64,000 bases of DNA, from the NCBI GenBank assembly GCA_039989475.1, contig JBDXHU010000002.1, positions 372,001-436,000 on the forward strand. The letters run 5' to 3'. This document shows, piece by piece, positions 58,816-64,000 of the stretch. This stretch comes from JBDXHU01 sp039989475. Lineage in GTDB: Bacteria; Pseudomonadota; Gammaproteobacteria; Pseudomonadales; Halieaceae. Numbering within the stretch: the stretch's first letter is position 1; each line of letters opens with the position of its first letter. The notes under the pieces are model-generated. The model ran no database searches. It was given only the letters and a program-made list of their open reading frames with translations, and was not told where the DNA came from. The position numbers and the translations under genes were made by a program.

Positions 58816-59559
58816 CTAAAGGCTTCCCAAATAAGCAATCAGCGCGGCGGTCACAGCCACGTTCAATGATTCCACGCCGTTGTGCATGGGAATGCTTAGG
58901 GCCTCATCTGCCAGTGCCAGCACGGCGGCGCCAGGACCACTGCTCTCATTGCCAAGCACATAGATCGTGTGTCGCTCGCCACTCGATTCAAACACGGACC
59001 TGTCTGCCCCTGCGTCGAGTACACAGACCCGGTAACCCTGTTGCTGGCATTGCTGCAGGGCTTCGGGGAGCTCTCTACAGCGTATCAGTGGGGCCTGGAA
59101 CAGCGTGCCGGCACTGGCCTTGATCGCCAGGGGCCCCAGCGCCGCGTTACCGCTGGCCGGCCAGAGAATGCCGTCGATACCGCCGGCCACTGCAGAGCGT
59201 ATTAACATGCCGGCATTCTGTGGGTTGGTGATGCCATCGGCTGCCAGTAATCGCTGCGGGGCCTTTGCGTTGCCTTGCAGGAAATCCTGCAGAGACAGAA
59301 ATCCGGGGCAGAGTATATCCACAGCAACGCCCTGGTCCTGGCTGCCCTTGCGTGAAATTCGTGACAGTTCCAGCTTGCTGTGCAGGGCCACATCAATGCC
59401 GCGGCGGGTCGCTTCGCTGCGCATCTGATCGAGTATTTTGGCGGGCTTGTTGCTTTCGGACAGATGCAGTCGGTAGCAGCTTAGCGAGTCATCCTGCAGT
59501 GCCTCCAGAACGGGTTTGCGGCCATAGACGGTAATGACCTGGTCAAAAAAAGAAGGCAT
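58816..59559 (-). CDS. SpoU/TrmH-family RNA 2'-O-methyltransferase
   Basis: The 247-residue protein has an N-terminal substrate-binding domain (VYGRKPVLEALQ) and the SPOUT knot motifs: ITNPQNAGMLIRSA (motif 1), YVLGNESSGPG (motif 2) and IPMHNGVESLNVAVTAALI (motif 3). It resembles RlmB/TrmH proteins; the target RNA position cannot be told. It ends five bases from the CoxE-like stop on the other strand and starts in the IclR stop. Confidence 0.9.
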   Translation of the reverse strand: MPSFFDQVITVYGRKPVLEALQDDSLSCYRLHLSESNKPAKILDQMRSEATRRGIDVALHSKLELSRISRKGSQDQGVAVDILCPGFLSLQDFLQGNAKAPQRLLAADGITNPQNAGMLIRSAVAGGIDGILWPASGNAALGPLAIKASAGTLFQAPLIRCRELPEALQQCQQQGYRVCVLDAGADRSVFESSGERHTIYVLGNESSGPGAAVLALADEALSIPMHNGVESLNVAVTAALIAYLGSL

Positions 59560-60479
59560 CAGTCGGCGACTTCGCTCTCCGGGGCGGCTCGACTGCGGGC
59601 GAGGGCGGTAACTTCCTCAGCCGCTGTCAGCATGCGTGCGGCGATGCTCTCGATTTCTGCACCGCTGATCGGCTGGTGGAATGAGCCGGCGGCAAAGCAC
59701 AGGGCTGGCATCTGGCGATAGGCGAATACCGGCACGTTGATGGTGCTGACCTCGTACTGGGCCTTGGGGTCGATGCGGTCCAGGTGTACGTATTCGTCAC
59801 ACAGGGCGCGCTGGTAGTTGGCGGTGATTTCTTCCAGATCCTTTAAATTCCAGGCTGTTTGTATGTGTTTCAGGTTCTCGTGTAAGGCGGCCTCGGCGCG
59901 GGTCTTGAGTACGATTTCGAAGCCGCGGGCGCGAATTCCGATCACCGACATGCGTAGCCGCTGGTCAAGCTTTTCATTGTATTCTCCACGAGCATCGTGG
60001 GCAGCAGTCAGCCAGGCTTCAAGGTGCTTGGCCGGCGACCAGGCGGTAAAGCAGGCGCCAATCGGAGCGATATTAGGCAGGCGCAGGCCCAGTTGGAAGT
60101 TATCGATCAGGGCCGTGGCTGAGCCGTACAGTGCCAGTAAGACGATGTGCGCCTTGGAGCGACCGGTTACCGCAAATCCAAAATCCAGGTCGTTTTCCAG
60201 CGACTCCAGTGCCGGGCGTGCATATTCCAGTACCGGAAACTGGGCGAAGGCCGCGTTGCCGGCGGCGATGATGCTGGGGCCCAGTCGATAGGCCTTGGTT
60301 TTGGGGTGCTGGACCAGGAACCCGTAGGTGGCCATGGTGGTGAGGATGGCATGGCAGGTGGCTTTGTTCAGGTTCAGGCGCCGGGTCATCTCCGTCAGGC
60401 CAAAGGCCTGGTTGGGGTTGGCCATCAGCAGGTCGAGGATGGCGAGTGCGCGCGCGGTTGGTTGGGAAAAAAGTGCCAA
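59559..60479 (-). CDS. IclR-family transcriptional regulator
   Basis: The 306-residue protein has the N-terminal winged helix (ARALAILDLLMANPNQAFGLTEMTRRLNLNKATCHAILTTM; core GLTEMTRRLNLNKATCHAIL) and a C-terminal effector domain. The start seems to be a TTG at 60479; no ATG precedes the conserved opening and the ribosome site is poor. It is transcribed with the SpoU gene (TGATG overlap) and divergently from amtB. The effector and targets are unknown. Confidence 0.87.
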   Translation of the reverse strand: MALFSQPTARALAILDLLMANPNQAFGLTEMTRRLNLNKATCHAILTTMATYGFLVQHPKTKAYRLGPSIIAAGNAAFAQFPVLEYARPALESLENDLDFGFAVTGRSKAHIVLLALYGSATALIDNFQLGLRLPNIAPIGACFTAWSPAKHLEAWLTAAHDARGEYNEKLDQRLRMSVIGIRARGFEIVLKTRAEAALHENLKHIQTAWNLKDLEEITANYQRALCDEYVHLDRIDPKAQYEVSTINVPVFAYRQMPALCFAAGSFHQPISGAEIESIAARMLTAAEEVTALARSRAAPESEVAD

Positions 60480-60658
60480 GTTGTGGGTCTCTGGTAATTG
60501 TCGGTATGAATTATTAAACCTGTTGAAATCTTACTGCCAAGCCAACCCCTAAATCAAGCAGGCCAGCGCAACGCTTCAGTGCGATTTCCTTGTTCTCGAG
60601 GCTGGCCATCAAGTAATCTATGTCGCGCTTAACACACAATAATAATCACGGAGACCCC

Positions 60659-61879
60659 ATGATGGATGGAGCAAATACCTCCTGGATCCTTACCTCAACC
60701 GCGTTGGTCCTGTTCATGACCATACCCGGGCTGGCCTTGTTTTATGGCGGTCTGGTGCGCTCCAAGAACGTGCTCTCGGTATTGATGCAGTGTTTCACTA
60801 TTGCCTGCATGGTGTCAGTGCTGTGGTACCTGCTGGGCTATAGCATCGCCTTTGGTGAGGGCAACGATTGGTATGGTGGCACGAGCCGGGCCCTGATGTC
60901 GGGCCTGGGTGAGGATAGCCTCAGCGGGGATCTGCCGGAAAGCGTATTCATGATGTTCCAGATGACCTTCGCCATCATCACACCCGCCCTGATCATCGGT
61001 GGTTTTGCCGAGCGTACCCGCTTTTCAGCGGTACTGTTGTTTTCTGCGATCTGGTTGCTGCTGGTCTATGCGCCGGTAACGCACTGGGTCTGGGGTGGCG
61101 GCTGGTTGGGCCGTATCGGCTTGCTCGATTTTGCCGGCGGTACCGTGGTACATATCACCGCCGGGGTCGCAGCACTGGTGTGCGCCCTGGTGATCGGCAA
61201 CCGACGTGGCTTCGGCACTGTGCCGATGCCGCCACACAATATGACCATGACTATTACCGGTGCCAGCATGCTCTGGGTGGGCTGGTTCGGCTTTAACGCC
61301 GGCAGTGCCCTTGCGGCCAATGGTGATGCGGGAATGGCCATGTTGGTAACCCACCTGTCCGCCGCCGCCGGGGCGTTTACCTGGTTGACTATTGAGTGGA
61401 TCAAATATGGCAAGCCCAGTGCCCTGGGAGCGGTTACCGGTATGGTTGCGGGTCTCGGCACAATTACCCCGGCCTCGGGCTTTGTTGGTCCCGCCGGGGC
61501 CCTGGTGATCGGTATCAGCGCCGGCACCCTCTGCTTCTTCGCCACCCTGGCGCTAAAGCAAAAATTTAAGATAGACGACTCGCTGGATGTGTTCCCCGTG
61601 CACGGCGTGGGCGGCATGCTGGGTACCTTTGCCGCCGGTATATTTGCCAGTTCTGAGCTGGGGGTATTCAGTGGTCAGGGCCTGGCTGAGGGCGTCACCA
61701 TCAGCCAACAAGTCATGGTTCAGCTCTGTGGCATAGTTGCGGTGGCGCTATACACGGCGGTACTGACCTATGTGATTCTCAAACTGGTCAACCTCTTCAC
61801 CCCACTGCGTGTCTCAGAGGAAGAGGAGACCGAGGGCCTGGACGTCGTGCTCCACAACGAGAGTGGTTACGATCTCTGA
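60659..61879 (+). CDS. amtB: Ammonium transporter AmtB
   Basis: The 406-residue protein has eleven helices. The pore histidines lie in GGTVVHITAGVAALVC and VFPVHGVGGMLGTFAAG; other marks are LFYGGLVRSKNVLS and FGFNAGSALAANGDA. ATG 60659 (or 60662) follows GGAG at 60650-60653. There is no signal peptide of the E. coli type, and no glnK gene sits beside it in this window. The 178 bases upstream hold no sigma54 site that I can see. Confidence 0.94.
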   Translation: MMDGANTSWILTSTALVLFMTIPGLALFYGGLVRSKNVLSVLMQCFTIACMVSVLWYLLGYSIAFGEGNDWYGGTSRALMSGLGEDSLSGDLPESVFMMFQMTFAIITPALIIGGFAERTRFSAVLLFSAIWLLLVYAPVTHWVWGGGWLGRIGLLDFAGGTVVHITAGVAALVCALVIGNRRGFGTVPMPPHNMTMTITGASMLWVGWFGFNAGSALAANGDAGMAMLVTHLSAAAGAFTWLTIEWIKYGKPSALGAVTGMVAGLGTITPASGFVGPAGALVIGISAGTLCFFATLALKQKFKIDDSLDVFPVHGVGGMLGTFAAGIFASSELGVFSGQGLAEGVTISQQVMVQLCGIVAVALYTAVLTYVILKLVNLFTPLRVSEEEETEGLDVVLHNESGYDL

Positions 61880-62123
61880 GCCACTGCAGCTTGTACTTTA
61901 CAGTACCAGCGCCTGCCATCTCTGTGAGCAGGCGCTGGCGCTGTTGCAACCCCACCTGGGGGAGTGCCTGTCTGTGCAAGAGCAAGACATCAGCGGGTCT
62001 GATGAACTGTTTGAGCGTTATGGAGTGTTAATACCGGTATTGCGCCGCACTGACAGCGACGCCGAATTACACTGGCCCTTCGATGAAGCAGCCCTGCTGG
62101 AGTTCCTGGCCAAGGGCGCCTAG
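61863..62123 (+). CDS. Glutaredoxin-like protein (DUF836 type)
   Basis: The protein of about 86 residues opens its fold with LQLVLYSTSACHLCEQALALL (first part LVLYSTSACHLCEQAL), with redox motif CHLC. It also has the cis-Pro region YGVLIPVLRR. It overlaps the end of amtB if the GTG at 61863 is used; the start is uncertain. Its stop overlaps the convergent Usp stop through the palindrome CTAG. Confidence 0.8.
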   Translation: MVTISEPLQLVLYSTSACHLCEQALALLQPHLGECLSVQEQDISGSDELFERYGVLIPVLRRTDSDAELHWPFDEAALLEFLAKGA

Positions 62124-62554
62124 CCGCCGACTCTAACCGCTAATACGTCACAGCTGGCACCGTGCAGAACGCCATTGGCGGTTGAACCCATCAGCAGGGC
62201 CAGGCCGTAACGACCGTGGCTGCCGACCACGATCAGGTCGGCCCCGATTTCTTCCGCCATGCTGTGGATTTCTACCTCGGGCCGACCCAATACAATATGT
62301 TGTTTGTCAGCAACGACATCGCAGTCTGCGCCGAATTTGCTCAACTGGGTCTTGGCCTGTTGATGAATCTCTTCCTGGATGCCGGAGAAATCCATGGGAA
62401 TGTCACCGCCGTAAGCGAAGCTCAGGGGCTCGATTACATGAATTATATGCAGGTCAGCACCGTTGGCGGCGGCCATGCTTTTCGCCTTATCAGCGACCTT
62501 GGCAGACTCGTCACTCAGGTCTACCGCCATTAACAAGGTACTGTAATTGGACAT
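62120..62554 (-). CDS. Universal stress protein UspA family
   Basis: The 144-residue protein has the Usp fold and an intact ATP-binding pattern G-2-G-9-G-S/T in GSHGRYGLALLMGSTAN. The start STLLMAVDLSDES is typical. ATG 62554 follows GGGGGTGGTT on the minus strand, preferable to an in-frame start at 62566. It likely responds to stress or energy state; no partner is adjacent. Confidence 0.9.
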   Translation of the reverse strand: MSNYSTLLMAVDLSDESAKVADKAKSMAAANGADLHIIHVIEPLSFAYGGDIPMDFSGIQEEIHQQAKTQLSKFGADCDVVADKQHIVLGRPEVEIHSMAEEIGADLIVVGSHGRYGLALLMGSTANGVLHGASCDVLAVRVGG

Positions 62555-62627
62555 AACCACCCCCATAGAATTGTTGTATAAGCACTTTATAGCATAGTAT
62601 GAAAGTTGGAATCCCTGTTCTGTGTCA

Positions 62628-63071
62628 ATGTCTTATTTTTGGGTAGCCCTGTTGATTTTCGCAGCCCTGTCGCCGCTTATCGCGATGCGGCCGTCCAAGC
62701 GTCAGCTCCGGATCGCCCGGTTGCGCGAGGCCGCAGCCTTGAATGGCCTCTACGTCGAGCTTAAATCAATGCCGACGGCGAACAGCCCAACTGCTCATGT
62801 TGCGTATTACGCCTGTCGTCGTCAGCGCGCCGATGGTCCAGGCACGCAGGCAGGCCTGAGTATGTATGCTCGTGAAGAGGACGGCTGGCGCGCCCTGCGG
62901 GGGGCGTGGCCGGCCAGGAATGTGGCCTTGTTGTCACAGTTGCCGGCCAGTATCAGCCTGGTCTGCGAAGATGTGGCAGGGGTCGGCGTGTTCTGGGATG
63001 AGAGTGGTTCGGTTGAGGATCTGGAGCCGATCGCGGACACCCTGCGAGGCCTCCTGGGGCGGGTGAGCTGA
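62628..63071 (+). CDS. Membrane-anchored protein of unknown function before topA
   Basis: The 147-residue protein has one N-terminal helix (YFWVALLIFAALSPLIAM), a basic segment (RPSKRQLRIARLREAAALNG) and a soluble domain of about 100 residues ending in a Leu-rich helix. The region VAYYACRRQRA looks like a structured core. I do not recognise the family. An in-frame GTG at 62622 is possible. It lies 93 bases before topA. Confidence 0.7.
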   Translation: MSYFWVALLIFAALSPLIAMRPSKRQLRIARLREAAALNGLYVELKSMPTANSPTAHVAYYACRRQRADGPGTQAGLSMYAREEDGWRALRGAWPARNVALLSQLPASISLVCEDVAGVGVFWDESGSVEDLEPIADTLRGLLGRVS

Positions 63072-63164
63072 CAGCAATTAGTTGCCCCGCAGATCGGTTT
63101 TTCCTTGACCGTCGCCAAATCAGGACTTATATATGTCGCCTTTTCCAGATCTCACAAGGACAGT

Positions 63165-64000
63165 ATGGGCAAATCACTGGTCATCGTAGAATCACCGGCC
63201 AAGGCCAAGACCATCAACAAATACCTGGGTTCCGATTACATCGTGAAGTCCAGTGTTGGTCATATCCGGGATCTTCCTACCGCCGGCAACAGCAAGCCGG
63301 TGGACCCCAAGGAGCGTGCGCGGCAGGCAGCCAAGACCCGGAAAATGAGCCCCAAACAGAAAGCGGTGCACCGGGCCAAAAAGAACCGCGAACAACTGGT
63401 GCGGCGCATGGGAATCGATCCGGCCAAGGGCTGGGAGGCCAGGTACGAGGTACTCCCCGGCAAGGAAAAGGTAGTCAGTGACCTGAAAAAGCTGGCCAAG
63501 GACGCCGACGAAATCTACCTTGCCACTGACCTCGATCGCGAGGGGGAGGCCATCGCCTGGCACCTGCGTGAAGCTATTGGCGGTGACGAAAGCCGCTACA
63601 AGCGGGTGGTCTTCAACGAGATAACCAAGCGCGCGATCCAGGAAGCCTTCGAAGAGCCCGGTGAGCTCGACACCGATCGGGTCTATGCCCAGCAAGCACG
63701 CCGGTTCCTGGACCGGGTGGTTGGCTACATGGTGTCACCCTTGCTCTGGGCAAAGATTGCCCGCGGTCTGTCTGCCGGGCGCGTACAGTCGGTAGCTGTG
63801 CGCCTGCTGGTCGAGCGCGAGCGGGAAATTCACGCATTCATACCGGAAGAGTTCTGGGAACTGCATGTCGATCTAAAGAATGACGGTGGCCAGGAAGCAC
63901 GCTTCCAGGTGCGCAAAAAGGCCGGTGAAAAGTTCCGCCCCGATAATGAAGCCACTACCGGACAAGCGGTCGTCGCCCTGCAAGAGGCGCAGTACACGGT
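63165..64000 (+). CDS. topA: DNA topoisomerase I TopA, 5' part, runs off the window
   Basis: The enzyme relaxes negative supercoils. About 278 codons are visible. The Toprim domain has the catalytic Glu in LVIVESPAKAKTINKYL and the metal motif ATDLDREGEAIAWHL; QQARRFLDRVVGYMVSPLLW and GLSAGRVQSVAVRL follow. The ATG at 63165 has AAGGA four bases upstream. The active-site Tyr and the C-terminal zinc region lie beyond base 64000. Confidence 0.96.
   Translation, partial: MGKSLVIVESPAKAKTINKYLGSDYIVKSSVGHIRDLPTAGNSKPVDPKERARQAAKTRKMSPKQKAVHRAKKNREQLVRRMGIDPAKGWEARYEVLPGKEKVVSDLKKLAKDADEIYLATDLDREGEAIAWHLREAIGGDESRYKRVVFNEITKRAIQEAFEEPGELDTDRVYAQQARRFLDRVVGYMVSPLLWAKIARGLSAGRVQSVAVRLLVEREREIHAFIPEEFWELHVDLKNDGGQEARFQVRKKAGEKFRPDNEATTGQAVVALQEAQYT

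Noticed and set aside
60480..60658. Short minus-strand frame and GGCCAGC/GCTGGCC inverted repeat in the IclR-amtB gap
   Set aside because: The frame has no ribosome site and the repeat arms are over 30 bases apart; likely chance.

Overview
The window comes from the chromosome of a marine-type gammaproteobacterium. I see no phage, insertion sequence, integron or CRISPR array. Gene content and protein resemblance point to the Pseudomonas/Cellvibrionales side of the class, possibly Halieaceae: a long-form PstA, a PA2817-like protein, a KAS III-like protein beside gltA, DUF4892, DUF3450 and TtpC proteins, and the ffs-dnaX-ybaB-recR order. The taxonomic placement is inference. The DNA is moderately GC-rich, so many long antisense open frames are shadows.

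Layout: (1) 1-5.5 kb, phosphate: end of pstC, pstA, pstB, phoU, then a porin preceded by a recognisable Pho box and a convergent PhoU-like DUF47 gene. (2) 5.6-9.1 kb: hisC, then a minus-strand gltA plus KAS III-like pair. (3) 9.2-20.6 kb, the TCA block sdhCDAB-sucAB-lpd-sucCD, ending in a clear terminator; gltA and sdh are driven by two divergent sigma70-like promoters. (4) 20.7-22.7 kb: a small exported Cys-rich protein, a LysE/RhtB exporter and a Ca2+/Na+ exchanger. (5) 22.8-31.3 kb: htpG behind a near-consensus sigma32 promoter, gpsA-sixA-hydrolase-DUF4892, a first folE, prmB-aroC, and a GcvR-like ACT protein. (6) 31.3-38.8 kb, a tightly packed run: exported methyltransferase, yheU, tusA, epmC, a 5'-3' exonuclease, pdxB, an ATP-NAD kinase-like protein and a lipoprotein metalloprotease. 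(7) 38.8-40.5 kb: a conserved unknown, msrB and a second folE.

(8) 40.7-45.7 kb, a complete TonB2/TtpC-type energy-transduction operon (DUF3450, TtpC, ExbB, ExbD, TonB, TPR). (9) 45.9-50.2 kb: a TlpA-like thioredoxin, tRNA-Gly and tRNA-Glu, a PA2817-like gene, a YadG/YadH-type ABC exporter, queF, a 55-residue unknown, tRNA-Ser and the 4.5S SRP RNA. (10) 50.3-55.2 kb: dnaX, carrying an intact E. coli-style programmed -1 frameshift signal, then ybaB-recR-rnd-ycgL-ycgN and a small membrane protein. (11) 55.2-58.8 kb: a VWA/MoxR/VWA trio. (12) 58.8-64 kb: a SpoU methyltransferase and an IclR regulator (minus), amtB, a glutaredoxin-like protein, a universal stress protein, an unknown membrane-anchored protein and the 5' part of topA.

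Most of the window is housekeeping. The least routine items are the dnaX frameshift cassette, the Pho-box porin, the VWA-MoxR-VWA trio, the TtpC operon, the exported methyltransferase, the Cys-rich exported protein, and several convergent gene pairs whose ends overlap, two of them through a shared palindromic stop (TTAA, CTAG). No intergenic stretch exceeds about 300 bases. The longest is the gltA-sdh divergent region, which holds the two promoters.
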